From NCBI RefSeq assembly GCF_015714715.1, contig NZ_WAHS01000001.1, positions 372,001 through 436,000 of the forward strand: a DNA stretch of 64,000 bases, in the 5' to 3' direction. Source of the DNA: Aestuariivirga litoralis. Its GTDB lineage: Bacteria > Pseudomonadota > Alphaproteobacteria > Rhizobiales > Aestuariivirgaceae. The stretch's first letter is position 1. Each line of letters begins with the position of its first letter. Under the pieces are notes generated by a model that saw only the letters and a list, made by a program, of their open reading frames with translations, had not been told where the DNA came from and ran no database searches. Of the stretch, positions 8,207-17,027 are shown piece after piece. Position numbers and translations under genes: made by a program.

Positions 8207-8353
8207 TCACTCCCACTCAATCGTCCCAGGCGGCTTGCTGGTCACGTCATAGACCACGCGGCTCACGCCTTTCACCTCGTTGATGATGCGGGTGGCGGCT
8301 CTCCCCAGGAAGTTCATGTCGAAAGGGTAGAAGTCGGCGGTCATGCCGTCCAC
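8207..8353 (-). pseudogene. Displaced guaA 3'-end fragment
   Basis: This stretch repeats the last ~48 codons of guaA, including the stop, in the same orientation as the intact gene 758 bases away. The encoded protein matches the true GuaA C-terminus ([15 protein letters not shown] to PPGTIEWE) residue for residue, yet about 10 of 148 bases differ, all without changing an amino acid. The homology stops abruptly near 8353. There is no start or N-terminal part. It is best read as one arm of an integration event at the guaA 3' end. Confidence 0.9.
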
Positions 8354-8406
8354 GCTGGTTCCATAGCACATGGTCTTTCATCGCAAAATGTGCTATCGGG
8401 CCTTCC

Positions 8407-8634
8407 ATGAGCAAGCACGCTGAGCGCATTACTATCAATCCCGCCGTCTGTGGCGGCAGGCCTGTGATCCGCAATACCCGGATGCGGGTTTCGGATGTGC
8501 TTGATCTTTTGGCGGCGGGCGAAAGCCGCGAGGCTATTTTGGCTGACTATCCCTATCTCCAGGATGACGATATTTCGGCGGCGCTTGAATATGCCGCCAC
8601 GGCTGCTGTGCACCGCGTGATCGCCGCCGAATAA
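8407..8634 (+). CDS. DUF433 family antitoxin
   Basis: A 75-residue protein with the DUF433 hallmark ITINPAVCGGRPVIRNTRMRV followed by a small helical domain (VLDLLAAGESREAILADYPYL) ending ALEYAATA. DUF433 proteins are the antitoxin/DNA-binding partners of DUF5615 PIN-like nucleases. Here the stop overlaps the start of such a nuclease by one base (TAATG), the usual operon layout, but the downstream toxin is broken. The gene sits inside the interval flanked by the two guaA 3' ends. Confidence 0.85.
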   Translation: MSKHAERITINPAVCGGRPVIRNTRMRVSDVLDLLAAGESREAILADYPYLQDDDISAALEYAATAAVHRVIAAE

Positions 8635-8958
8635 TGCGCTTTCTCGTTGATGCCCTGTTGCCGCCCGCACTTGCAAGATGGCTGGCGGAACAGGGGCACG
8701 ACGCACTTCATGTGAATGACCGTAATCTAGGCATCTGATGATGGCACAATATGGCGTTTCGCCTGAAATGAATACCGGGTGCTGGTAAGCAAGGACGACG
8801 ACTTCCGGCTTTTGCAGTTGCGTGAGCCACGCGCAAGACTGCTTTGGGTCACGATGGGAAATTGCAGCCGCGCTGTTTTGCTCCAGCGGTTTGAAGTTGT
8901 TTTGCCGGAAGTGCTCAGTGCGCTGGAAAGCGGCGAAACGCTGATCGAGCTGCGCTAA
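8634..8958 (+). pseudogene. Broken DUF5615 PIN-like toxin
   Basis: The frame begins MRFLVDALLPPALARWLAEQGHD, the classic DUF5615 N-terminus with its catalytic Asp, but ends at TGA 8736. In another frame the family continues: ASDD, IWRFA, then VLVSKDDDFRLLQL, LLWVTMGNCS and a C-terminus ETLIELR. Loss of a GC pair near 8732 (ggc-gca reduced to ggca) would explain the shift, and a second TGA at 8764 interrupts the remaining frame. The toxin is therefore dead by two lesions while its antitoxin gene stays open. Confidence 0.85.
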
Positions 8959-8963
8959 ACTCT

Positions 8964-9111
8964 CTCACTCCCACTCAATCGTTCCCGGTGGCTTGCTGGT
9001 CACATCATAGACCACGCGGCTCACGCCTTTTACTTCGTTGATGATGCGGGTGGCGGCTCTGCCCAGGAAGTTCATATCGAAGGGGTAGAAGTCGGCGGTC
9101 ATGCCGTCGAC
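8964..9111 (-). repeat. Direct repeat at guaA 3' end (second arm)
   Basis: This segment, which includes the end of the functional guaA, is about 93% identical to 8206-8353 in the same orientation. The two arms bracket a ~600-base interval with the DUF433/DUF5615 remnant. The 3' end of guaA is a known insertion site for genomic islands, so the arms can be read as old left and right junctions. Confidence 0.8.
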
Positions 9112-10524
9112 GGATGTGACGGCGCGCAAAGCCAGCACGCGGTCATAGGTCCGGCCGTCGCCCATCACGCCTACGGTGTGGACGGGCAGCAGCACTGAGA
9201 AGGCCTGCCAGATTTTATCGTAGAGGCCCGCCTTGCGGATTTCGTCGATATAGATGGCGTCGGCCTTGCGCAGGATGTCGAGCTTTTCGCGCGTCACGCC
9301 GCCGGGCAGGCGGATGGCGAGGCCGGGGCCGGGGAACGGGTGCCGGCCGATGAAATGATCGGGCAGGCCCAGCTCTTTGCCCAGTGCGCGCACTTCATCC
9401 TTGAAGAGATCGCGCAGCGGCTCGACCAGTTTCATGTTCATCCGGTCGGGCAAGCCGCCCACATTGTGGTGCGACTTGATCGTCACCGAGGGGCCGCCGG
9501 TGAAGGAGACGCTTTCGATCACATCCGGATAGAGCGTGCCTTGCGCGAGGAAATCAGCACCGCCGATTTTCCTGGCCTCACGCTCGAACACATCGATGAA
9601 CAGGCGGCCGATGGTTTTGCGCTTTTTCTCGGGGTCTTGCTCGCCTTCGAGTGCGCCGATGAATTCATCCGCCGCATCCACATGGACGAGCGGCATGTTG
9701 TAGGCCTTGCGGAACATCTCGACCACGTCGGCCGCTTCGTTCTGGCGCATCAGGCCGTGATCGACCAGCACGCAAGTGAGCTGGTCGCCGACCGCTTCGT
9801 GGATCAGCACGGCAGCCACGGAAGAGTCCACGCCACCTGAAAGCCCGCACAGCACGCGGCCCTTGCCGACTTGGGCGCGGATCTTGGCGATGGCTTCCTC
9901 GCGGAAGGCCTTCATCGTCCAATCCGCCTTGCAGCCTGCAACGTTGAAAATGAAATTGCGGATGAGCTTGGCGCCATCCGGCGTGTGCACCACTTCGGGG
10001 TGGAACATGGTGGTGAAGATCTTGCGGGCTTCATCAGACGCGATGGCGAAGGGGGCGTTTTCGGAGGTGGCTTTTACGGTGAAGCCTGCGGGCAGCTGGG
10101 TGACGCGGTCGCCGTGACTCATCCAGACGGGGTAGTTCTGGCCGACGTCCCACACGCCTTCAAAGAGGGCGGATTTTTCCTTGATGGTGATTTCGGCGCG
10201 GCCGAATTCTGCGGCGTGGCCGCCTTCGACGACACCGCCCAATTGCAGCGCCGTAGTCTGCTGGCCGTAGCAGATCGACATGATGGGCAGGCCGCTATCG
10301 AAGATGACTTGCGGGGCGCGCGGGCTGCCTTCGCGGGTGACGCTATCTGGCCCGCCGGAGAGGATCACCGCTTTGGGTTTCAGGCGCTGGAATGCGGCCT
10401 CGGCATTCTGGAAGGGGATGACTTCGGAATAGACCCCGGCCTCGCGCACACGGCGCGCAATCAGCTGCGTGACCTGGCTGCCGAAGTCGATGATGAGGAC
10501 GGTGGAATGGGTGGGGGTGCTCAT
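8965..10524 (-). CDS. guaA: GMP synthase (glutamine-hydrolysing)
   Basis: Converts XMP, glutamine and ATP to GMP in de novo purine synthesis. It has 519 residues, full length. An N-terminal class I amidotransferase domain carries Cys85 in the SICYGQQ elbow and the His/Glu pair in MFHPEVVHT. The ATP pyrophosphatase domain has the P-loop GLSGGVDSS, and a C-terminal dimerisation domain ends PPGTIEWE. The last ~150 bases are duplicated at 8206-8353. As the duplicate encodes the same residues with only silent changes, the present 3' end may have been replaced during an integration. Confidence 0.97.
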   Translation of the reverse strand: MSTPTHSTVLIIDFGSQVTQLIARRVREAGVYSEVIPFQNAEAAFQRLKPKAVILSGGPDSVTREGSPRAPQVIFDSGLPIMSICYGQQTTALQLGGVVEGGHAAEFGRAEITIKEKSALFEGVWDVGQNYPVWMSHGDRVTQLPAGFTVKATSENAPFAIASDEARKIFTTMFHPEVVHTPDGAKLIRNFIFNVAGCKADWTMKAFREEAIAKIRAQVGKGRVLCGLSGGVDSSVAAVLIHEAVGDQLTCVLVDHGLMRQNEAADVVEMFRKAYNMPLVHVDAADEFIGALEGEQDPEKKRKTIGRLFIDVFEREARKIGGADFLAQGTLYPDVIESVSFTGGPSVTIKSHHNVGGLPDRMNMKLVEPLRDLFKDEVRALGKELGLPDHFIGRHPFPGPGLAIRLPGGVTREKLDILRKADAIYIDEIRKAGLYDKIWQAFSVLLPVHTVGVMGDGRTYDRVLALRAVTSVDGMTADFYPFDMNFLGRAATRIINEVKGVSRVVYDVTSKPPGTIEWE

Positions 10525-10560
10525 GGCGGGCGCTTAAGGGAGAATCGCCGTGGGTGCAAG

Positions 10561-11895
10561 TCAGGAGCTGATCACGTCCACGATCAGCTTGATGTTCAGG
10601 CCGATGATCAAAGCAGCGATGGCCCAGGCGGCGACCGCCATGATCAGTGGCGTGGACAGGGTTTTCATTTTGGCCTTGGAGCCGGTAAAATGCAGCAGCG
10701 GCACGATGGCGAAGGGCAGCTGGAAGGCCAGCACGACCTGGCTGAAAATCAGCAGCGCGCCAGTGCCGGTTTCGCCATAATAAAGCGTAACCAGGATGGC
10801 CGGCACGATGGCGATGAGCCTTGTGATCATGCGGCGGGCCCAGGGTGGCAGGCGGATATTGAGGAAGCCTTCCATCACAATCTGGCCGGCGAGCGTGCCG
10901 GTGACCGAGGAATTCAGGCCGCAGCACAGGAGTGCGATGGCGAAAAGTTGCGGTGCGAGCATGCCACCGAGCAAGGTGGTGAGCATCGCTTGCGCTTCGC
11001 CGATCTCCTTGATGTGGACAGCGCCGGCCTTGAAGAACGTGGCGGCGGCGAGAATGAGAATGGCGGCGTTGACGAGGAAGGCAAAGGACAGCGCAATCGT
11101 TGAATCCAGCACAGCGAATTTGAGGGCGCTGCGCTTTTCGGATTCGCTGCTGCCATAGGCGCGGGTCTGCACGATGCCGGAATGCAGATAGAGATTATGC
11201 GGCATGACGGTGGCGCCGATGATGCCCAGTGCGAGGTAGAGCAATGCCGGCTCGGCAGCGATGCGGGTTGAAGGGACGAGGCCAGCGGCCACTTCGCTCC
11301 AGACCGGCTGGGCCAGCAGCATCTGGATGATGAAGCTGATAAAGATGACCAGCAGCAAAGCGATCACGAAAGCTTCCAGTTTGCGGAAGCCGAAGCGCTG
11401 CAAGGCGAGGATGAGCAGCACGTCAATCGCGGTGACCAGCACGCCTATTGTGATGGGGATGCCGAACAGCAATTGCAGGCCAATCGCAGTGCCGACGACT
11501 TCGGCGATGTCGGTGGCGATGATGGCCACTTCGGCCAGCACCCAGAGCACCATGGCGACGGGCCTCGGATAATATTCGCGGCAGGCGCGGGCGAGATCAA
11601 AACCGGTGGCGATGGCGAGGCGTGCAGTCAGCGCCTGCAGCAGCATCGCCATGAGGCTCGACGCCAGCACGACACTCAGCAGGGTGTAGCCCTCGGATGC
11701 GCCACCGGCGATCGAGGTGGCCCAATTGCCGGGATCCATGTAGCCGACAGCAACGAGAAAGCCGGGGCCGAGGAATGCGAGCAGGCGGCGCCAGCCGGTG
11801 GCGTGATCGGTTTTGACCGTGCGGTAGGATTCATCCAGCGCGTGGGTGAAACCCGTGCGGGATGGCAAGGCTGCCTCGTGGGTGGCTGAATCCAT
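10561..11895 (-). CDS. mntH: Nramp-family manganese/divalent metal-proton symporter MntH
   Basis: A 444-residue inner-membrane carrier with about eleven transmembrane helices that imports Mn(II) with protons. The metal-binding DPGN is at residues 54-57 ([10 protein letters not shown]) in helix 1, and helix 6 carries MPHNLYLHS. It ends about 36 bases before the guaA start, but guaA has its own start region. The promoter just upstream (TTGCGA, 17 bases, TAAATC) holds a perfect MntR-type operator, and an mntR gene lies 0.95 kb away, so manganese repression is well supported. No Shine-Dalgarno is seen and +1 would fall at or near the ATG, so the mRNA may be leaderless. Confidence 0.93.
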   Translation of the reverse strand: MDSATHEAALPSRTGFTHALDESYRTVKTDHATGWRRLLAFLGPGFLVAVGYMDPGNWATSIAGGASEGYTLLSVVLASSLMAMLLQALTARLAIATGFDLARACREYYPRPVAMVLWVLAEVAIIATDIAEVVGTAIGLQLLFGIPITIGVLVTAIDVLLILALQRFGFRKLEAFVIALLLVIFISFIIQMLLAQPVWSEVAAGLVPSTRIAAEPALLYLALGIIGATVMPHNLYLHSGIVQTRAYGSSESEKRSALKFAVLDSTIALSFAFLVNAAILILAAATFFKAGAVHIKEIGEAQAMLTTLLGGMLAPQLFAIALLCCGLNSSVTGTLAGQIVMEGFLNIRLPPWARRMITRLIAIVPAILVTLYYGETGTGALLIFSQVVLAFQLPFAIVPLLHFTGSKAKMKTLSTPLIMAVAAWAIAALIIGLNIKLIVDVISS

Positions 11896-11901
11896 GTTTG
11901 A

Positions 11902-11930
11902 GATTTAGCACAGGCTAAACTTTCTCGCAA
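11902..11930 (-). promoter_or_regulatory. mntH promoter with MntR operator
   Basis: Minus strand: -35 TTGCGA (11930-11925), 17-base spacer, -10 TAAATC (11907-11902). The inverted repeat TTTAGC-CTGT-GCTAAA (11919-11904) fills the spacer and overlaps the -10. The core TAGC-N4-GCTA has the same half-site and spacing as the E. coli MntR box, so bound Mn-MntR would block polymerase. No copy of this core was seen in front of mntR or the outer-membrane protein gene. Confidence 0.75.
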
Positions 11931-12135
11931 GGGCTTAACTTGGTGCAATGTTCCGCCAAAATTAACATCCTGTAATGTACTGAGCGGGTTGCAATATTCC
12001 TGTGGTGCAACGCAAAAAATTCTCAGTTGTCGCAGACCTGTCATATGGGCTTTGCATTGGGGGACTAGTTGTTTGGGTAGCGGGCGAAAAGCCTGTCGAT
12101 GCAACTGTCAAAAAAACGAACTAATGGGGTTTAAT

Positions 12136-12753
12136 ATGATGTCGAAATTCAAGCTGGGCGCTGCGGCGTTCATCATCGCCGCTTTTGTTGCTGCTCCCGC
12201 CTATGCTGGCAACACGCTCTCAGCGGAATTCAGCCCGGAATGGAAGACCAAGGACGGCACCTGGGCCGATGATTATGTCAAGTTCGGGCTTTCGCATACT
12301 TTCGACAACAATGTCGTCTGGGGCGGCGCATTCCAGCACACCTGGCGCGCTGACAGCACGACGGCCGAACAGATCGAAACCAATCTGGGTTACAAGTTCA
12401 AGTCCGGCGCGCTCACCCTGACACCCGGCGTGCTGCTGGGCTATGGCTTCGGCAATGCGCCGAAGATCAACCATCTGGTGGCTGGCGAGTCTGATCTCTA
12501 TTACGCCGTCAGCATCGCTGCCGACCTGAAGATCAATGATAGCGTCACCTGGAACGTGATCAACGCCCGCTATCGCAACGCTTTCAACACCACCTGGATC
12601 ACGCCGAAGATTTCGACTGGCGTGACTTTCAACATCGACAAGTCCAACGCGATTTACGCCAATGTCGGCTATGCCTGGAAAGACGCCGGCGACGGCAAGG
12701 GCCTGCTGGCTGACAAGTGGAACGTGGCCGTAGGCTACAAGTTCAACTTCTAA
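12136..12753 (+). CDS. Small outer-membrane beta-barrel protein
   Basis: About 205 residues. A signal peptide (FKLGAAAFIIAAFVAAPAYA) is followed by alternating amphipathic strands and a C-terminal aromatic (GYKFNF), the signature of an outer-membrane barrel. The gene lies between mntH (divergent) and mntR (same strand). By analogy with MnoP, the manganese channel of Bradyrhizobium, it could be a manganese porin, but this is inference from position only; a generic porin-like protein is equally possible. Tandem ATGs at 12136 and 12139 are both usable; the ATG at 12124 would add four residues. A rho-independent terminator follows. Confidence 0.7.
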   Translation: MMSKFKLGAAAFIIAAFVAAPAYAGNTLSAEFSPEWKTKDGTWADDYVKFGLSHTFDNNVVWGGAFQHTWRADSTTAEQIETNLGYKFKSGALTLTPGVLLGYGFGNAPKINHLVAGESDLYYAVSIAADLKINDSVTWNVINARYRNAFNTTWITPKISTGVTFNIDKSNAIYANVGYAWKDAGDGKGLLADKWNVAVGYKFNF

Positions 12754-12776
12754 AATCGTCACGATCTTGCGCGAAA

Positions 12777-12800
12777 GCCCGGACTTGCTCCGGGCTTTTT
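12777..12800 (+). terminator. Rho-independent terminator
   Basis: A stem of GCCCGGA and TCCGGGC with a five-base loop (CTTGC), followed by TTTTT, 24 bases after the stop of the outer-membrane protein gene. It separates that gene from mntR. Confidence 0.9.
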
Positions 12801-12843
12801 GCTTTTGAGGCGCGGCTGCGAGAATCAGTGTTAAACTAGGGGC

Positions 12844-13272
12844 ATGAAGCGCAAAGTTGCCTCCAATATTCTCCGGTCTGCCGCCTTCAGCCGCACGCGG
12901 GCTGATCATTCCAGCGAGCTGGCGCATGATTATTGCGAGCTGATTGCCGAATTGATCGACGAGAAAGGCGAGGCGCGCGGCACCGACATTGCGCTGCGGC
13001 TGGGCGTGGCCAATGCCACAGTTGCCAAAACCATGAAGCGCCTGGCAGAGCAGGGGTTGGTGGAGCAGGAGCCTTACCGCGCCATTTTCCTCACTGCAGA
13101 AGGCTGGAAGATTGCCGAGGATGTGAAGCGCAAGCATGCCATCGTGCGGAATTTCCTGCTGGCGCTGGGGGTCTCAGCGCGTGCCGCAGAAGAAGATGCG
13201 GAGGGCATGGAACATCATGTGAGTGCCGAAACACTGAAGGCCATGGCGCGGTTTCTGGCGCGCAATTCATGA
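12844..13272 (+). CDS. mntR: Manganese-responsive transcriptional regulator MntR (DtxR family)
   Basis: A 142-residue DtxR-family repressor. A winged-helix domain (ELIAELIDEKGEARGTDIA ... VAKTMKRLAEQGLVE) is followed by a dimerisation/metal domain containing DAEGMEHHVS, which matches the E-x-x-E-H metal ligands of MntR. It resembles E. coli MntR over its whole length. Its expected target is the TAGC-N4-GCTA operator at mntH. The stop overlaps the start of the next gene (ATGA), so the two are probably cotranscribed and translationally coupled. Confidence 0.92.
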   Translation: MKRKVASNILRSAAFSRTRADHSSELAHDYCELIAELIDEKGEARGTDIALRLGVANATVAKTMKRLAEQGLVEQEPYRAIFLTAEGWKIAEDVKRKHAIVRNFLLALGVSARAAEEDAEGMEHHVSAETLKAMARFLARNS

Positions 13273-15647
13273 TGCGGTTTTTGCTGGTCGCGCTGGCGCT
13301 GTTCTGGGCCGGGGCGGCGCAGGCGGAACTGAAATGGCAATCCACTGGGCCGGGCGGCGGCGGGGCTTTCCAATCACCGGCGCAGAGCGCTTCCGGCACA
13401 GTGATTGTCGGGTCGGATTTGAGTGGGGCTTACCGTTCGATCGATGGAGGCGCGCATTGGCAAGCGCTGGGGCTTGATCATGGCTTGGGCACCACGCATG
13501 TGGACAGTGTGGCGTTTGATCCCGCGCATGAAGGCGTGGTGCTGCTGGCGGCGGATGATGGGCTTTATCGCAGTGCCGATTGCGGCAAGGCAGCAACTGA
13601 CAAATGCAATTTTCAAAAGATGTTGGCGGGGTATGCGACTGCGGTTGCGGTGGGCGATCATAACGTTGCCTATGTTGCGGGGCTCAACGGCTTCTGCCAG
13701 CCCGGCCCGTTGCTGGCGCGCTCTGCTGATGGTGGCCTGAGCTGGCACAAGGCGCAAGCCGCAGGCCTGCCGCGCAATGCCAATGTGATGGCGCTGCGTC
13801 TGCAGCCGGGCAATCCGAAAATGGTGATCGCACTCTCATCTCCGTGGCGCTTTGCGAGCCCTGGCGCTTGCGGTGCTGGTTGGCCCGATGCAGCTCCGGC
13901 GAAAGCCTATATCTCATCCGATGGGGGCGATCATTTTGCGGCGCTGGACGTGGAGGCGTCGCAGGCTTCGGCCTTCACAGCGGATGCGGCTTTTGATCTG
14001 GCAGACCCGAAGCGCATTTGGCTTTCAGTGGCGCCGGCGCAGAATGAATCACCGGCATCAAAAGGTGATGGCGAGGTGTGGCTGAGTGATGGTGCCGCGG
14101 GGCCGGGGCAGGATTTCAAGCGCATTTCCGCCGAACATTCAGGCCAGATCTGGCCGCTGCGCGATGGGTCTATCCGCCTCATCGATCTACGCCGCGTGCG
14201 GCCATGGTTTAACACGCCGATTGCCACCAAAGATGAAGCGGGCTTCTGGGCCTTGAAAGCTGATGGCACCGCCACGCATGTGACTTCACCGCAGGATTAT
14301 GCGCGCTGGGACATGGGCTGGACTGGGCTGGCGCATAATCCGCAACCCTCGCTCAATGGCAATTTGCAGACGGTGTTTTTTGCCGACGACCAGAATGCCT
14401 GGTGGGTGGATGACCAGTTCATCTACAGGACCACCGATGGCGGCAAGACAGTGAACCAGAGTTTCACCAACAAGGTGGCAAGCGGGTTTGTGTCGCGCAA
14501 GCTCGACAATGCGGTGCCCGGCGTTCTGGTGCCGAGCCCGGCTGATCCCAATCTGCTTTATGCTGGCTATTTCGACATGGGCTGCTGGAGCACCCATGCG
14601 GCGCTGGCGGGCAATGATCAATTGGCATGGGCTGATTGCAATGGGCCAAAGTCGCAAGCGGTGCCCGGCGTGCCGCTCGCGGCTTCACCGCTCAATGGAA
14701 ACTGGAACGGCTATGGCGGCAACACGAGTGCGCTGGCGGTTGATCCCAAAGATCCGCAGACTTTTTGGGCGGTGCATGCGGCGCATAGTTTTGACTTTGG
14801 AAATGAGCAGGCGGGTTTCCCCAAGATCACCGTGAGCCATGACGGATTCAAAACCTGGACAGAGATCACCGGTAATTTCACGGCGCTCTCCAAAGGCGCT
14901 GCAATCACCGATTTGAAAGTGGATGAACCGGCGGTAGGCAAGCGGCGGCTTTGGGCCGCAGCGGGCAACCGGCTGTTCAAGCTGGAGGATGGTGGGAAGG
15001 ATTGGCAGGCCGTGGCCACGCCTTGCGATGGCGGTTTGCAGGTTCTGGCGCTGCAGGGCCGCGCGATGCTGGCTGGTGGGGCCAAGGGTGTGTGTTATTC
15101 GCATGATGCTGGCGCCAGTTGGGCAGCATGGAAAAATGCAATGAGTCTGGGTGAGCCCCGCGCCAGCTGGTGGGCGGCGTTTGGTGCCAGCGCGCAAGGT
15201 GTGACTGATTTTGCCTTTGTGCCCGGTGCGCCAGAGCAAATTTACATGACGGTGATGATCCCAGACTGGGCGAATGATTCCAACATCGCCGGGCTGTGGA
15301 AGAGCGTCGATGGTGGCGTGAACTGGTCACAAGTAAAGGGCCTGGCCGAGGGGCATCTGGAACGTAACTTCATGCGCAGCGTGGCGATCAATCCGAAGAA
15401 CCCGAAGATGATTGTGGTGGGAACTTCGATTGCATCATACGCGGGGGGCTATCTCCCGGCGATCAAGAATATGGGCGCTTTTGTCAGCCGCGATGGCGGG
15501 GCAAGCTGGTCCAAGGCACCGGAGAATGACGGGCTGGCCTGGCCGTTCATCACGCGCCTGCGCTTTACCGGCGGTGAACATCCGCGCCTTTTCGGCATCA
15601 GCCCGGGGCAGGGGATTGTCTATGCCGACGGATCAGGTGGCGAATGA
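13269..15647 (+). CDS. Secreted BNR/sialidase-like beta-propeller protein
   Basis: About 792 residues with a signal peptide (RFLLVALALFWAGAAQA). Many BNR-type Asp-box modules of the form S-x-D-G-G-x-x-W are visible (YRSIDGGAHW, ARSADGGLSW, YRTTDGGKT, YSHDAGASW, KSVDGGVNW, SRDGGASW). These form multi-bladed propellers as in sialidases, GH74 xyloglucanases and sortilin. No catalytic set of a named glycosidase is recognised, so the activity is unknown. It overlaps mntR by four bases, which ties its expression to the manganese regulator. It converges on the EAL gene with a 15-base overlap. Confidence 0.75.
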   Translation: MMRFLLVALALFWAGAAQAELKWQSTGPGGGGAFQSPAQSASGTVIVGSDLSGAYRSIDGGAHWQALGLDHGLGTTHVDSVAFDPAHEGVVLLAADDGLYRSADCGKAATDKCNFQKMLAGYATAVAVGDHNVAYVAGLNGFCQPGPLLARSADGGLSWHKAQAAGLPRNANVMALRLQPGNPKMVIALSSPWRFASPGACGAGWPDAAPAKAYISSDGGDHFAALDVEASQASAFTADAAFDLADPKRIWLSVAPAQNESPASKGDGEVWLSDGAAGPGQDFKRISAEHSGQIWPLRDGSIRLIDLRRVRPWFNTPIATKDEAGFWALKADGTATHVTSPQDYARWDMGWTGLAHNPQPSLNGNLQTVFFADDQNAWWVDDQFIYRTTDGGKTVNQSFTNKVASGFVSRKLDNAVPGVLVPSPADPNLLYAGYFDMGCWSTHAALAGNDQLAWADCNGPKSQAVPGVPLAASPLNGNWNGYGGNTSALAVDPKDPQTFWAVHAAHSFDFGNEQAGFPKITVSHDGFKTWTEITGNFTALSKGAAITDLKVDEPAVGKRRLWAAAGNRLFKLEDGGKDWQAVATPCDGGLQVLALQGRAMLAGGAKGVCYSHDAGASWAAWKNAMSLGEPRASWWAAFGASAQGVTDFAFVPGAPEQIYMTVMIPDWANDSNIAGLWKSVDGGVNWSQVKGLAEGHLERNFMRSVAINPKNPKMIVVGTSIASYAGGYLPAIKNMGAFVSRDGGASWSKAPENDGLAWPFITRLRFTGGEHPRLFGISPGQGIVYADGSGGE

Positions 15648-16868
15648 GAAGGACGTGAGCTTGCTGATCTCTTCCGCCGGAACTGCCGCGCTGAAATAAT
15701 AGCCTTGGCCCAGCTGCACACCCAGCTTGCGCAACACCTGAAGCTGGGCTGCGGTTTCGATGCCTTCCGCCACGATGGCGGCATTGGCGTGCTGGGCGAA
15801 GGTGACCATCGCGGCGACGAGCGCCTGGCGGGCGCGGTCATTCTCGATGTCCTGGGTAATGGAGTTGTCGAATTTGATGATGTCGGGCCGTGCATCCAGC
15901 AAATGCTGCAGGCTGGAATAGCCCAAACCAATATCGTCAATCGCGATGCGCATGCCCTTGGCGCGCAATGGTGCGAGAGCGGCCATCAGGCCCGGATAAT
16001 CATCGATGCCACCGCGCTCGGTCAGTTCGAGGATGATGCGCGATTTATTGAAATCGTCCAGCGCGTCAGCGAAGCCTGCACTGAGAATGGTTGCAGCAGA
16101 GGCGTTGATGCCGATGGCCAAATTGCCTGGTAGATCTTTCGCACCCTTGATGGCGCGCTTTACCGCGAGCAGTTCAAGGGTTTCGACTGCACCCACTTCT
16201 GTCGCCTCAGCGTACCAAACACCAGGCGCCTGCAATGTTTTGCTGCTGAAGCGTGCCAGCGCTTCGACACTATTCACCTTGCCGTCGGCCAGATTGCAAA
16301 TGGGCTGATAGACAATGCGTGGATCTCCTGAAACCAGGGCCTTGCGAAGATCAGCGCGGATGCGAGCGCGGCGGGTCTCCGTCTCGTCATTGGCGCCGAT
16401 TTCTTCGTCGATCTGCCGGCCAACCACCTCTGCAAAGGTTTGCAGCAGATCAAGATCGCGTTGGCTCAGACCGGGTTTGGCTTCGTAGGAGAAGCTGCAG
16501 AAGGTGCCGAAGACGGCACCGTTTGAGAGACGGATAGGCACACTCAAATGCGAACCGATTGGAACTTTGAGGGTTTCCGGCAGGGCCATGGCGGCAGGTA
16601 CATCGGCGGTGTTGGGAATGAGTTGCGGAAGTGTTCCTTCCACGACGTGCTTGCAATAACCTTCAGCCAGGGGCGTGGTGCTGCCGACCTTGACGGCGCC
16701 ATCCCCAGCTGCGGCGCTGACGCTGCGGAAGACTCTCAGTTCGCCACGGAATTCAGAGAGGAAGGCGACATCCATTCCCAGATATGTGCGGATTGCGGAC
16801 AGCACGCTGTCGATGTTGTCAGACACGGCTGGTGAAAATTTAGTGCTTGGAACGTGCTCGTTCATCAA
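15633..16868 (-). CDS. GAF-EAL cyclic-di-GMP phosphodiesterase
   Basis: A 411-residue cytoplasmic signalling protein. The N-terminal GAF sensor domain (about 10-155) is followed by an EAL domain (about 170-405) that hydrolyses c-di-GMP to pGpG. The catalytic marks are present: VEALAR, Asn in GINASA, ELTER, IDDIGLGYSS, IKFD, EGIET and GQGYYF, so it is probably active. There is no GGDEF domain. The GAF ligand is unknown. Tandem start codons exist (MMNEH). It follows the glycosyltransferase operon on the same strand after a 159-base gap in which nothing else is seen. Confidence 0.9.
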   Translation of the reverse strand: MMNEHVPSTKFSPAVSDNIDSVLSAIRTYLGMDVAFLSEFRGELRVFRSVSAAAGDGAVKVGSTTPLAEGYCKHVVEGTLPQLIPNTADVPAAMALPETLKVPIGSHLSVPIRLSNGAVFGTFCSFSYEAKPGLSQRDLDLLQTFAEVVGRQIDEEIGANDETETRRARIRADLRKALVSGDPRIVYQPICNLADGKVNSVEALARFSSKTLQAPGVWYAEATEVGAVETLELLAVKRAIKGAKDLPGNLAIGINASAATILSAGFADALDDFNKSRIILELTERGGIDDYPGLMAALAPLRAKGMRIAIDDIGLGYSSLQHLLDARPDIIKFDNSITQDIENDRARQALVAAMVTFAQHANAAIVAEGIETAAQLQVLRKLGVQLGQGYYFSAAVPAEEISKLTSFSFAT

Positions 16869-17027
16869 ACGTCTCCGGCGGGCGGTTTGCCACCCAAGCG
16901 TGCCATAGATGAAAGGAATCTAACTTGGATCAGCAACTAGCGCCAGAATAGCACAAATTCCAGCGAGTACCGATCAATCACTACAACTGAAGCTTTTATT
17001 TTTGGGTTTGTTCCACCGGCTACCGGG

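Noticed and set aside
9871-11103. 410-residue open frame across guaA and mntH on the plus strand
   Set aside because: It is antisense to two well-identified genes and is low-complexity His/Asp/Gly-rich sequence typical of a shadow frame.
12933-13268. N-terminal extension of the BNR protein through the mntR region
   Set aside because: That part is an alternate frame of mntR; the signal peptide begins at 13269.
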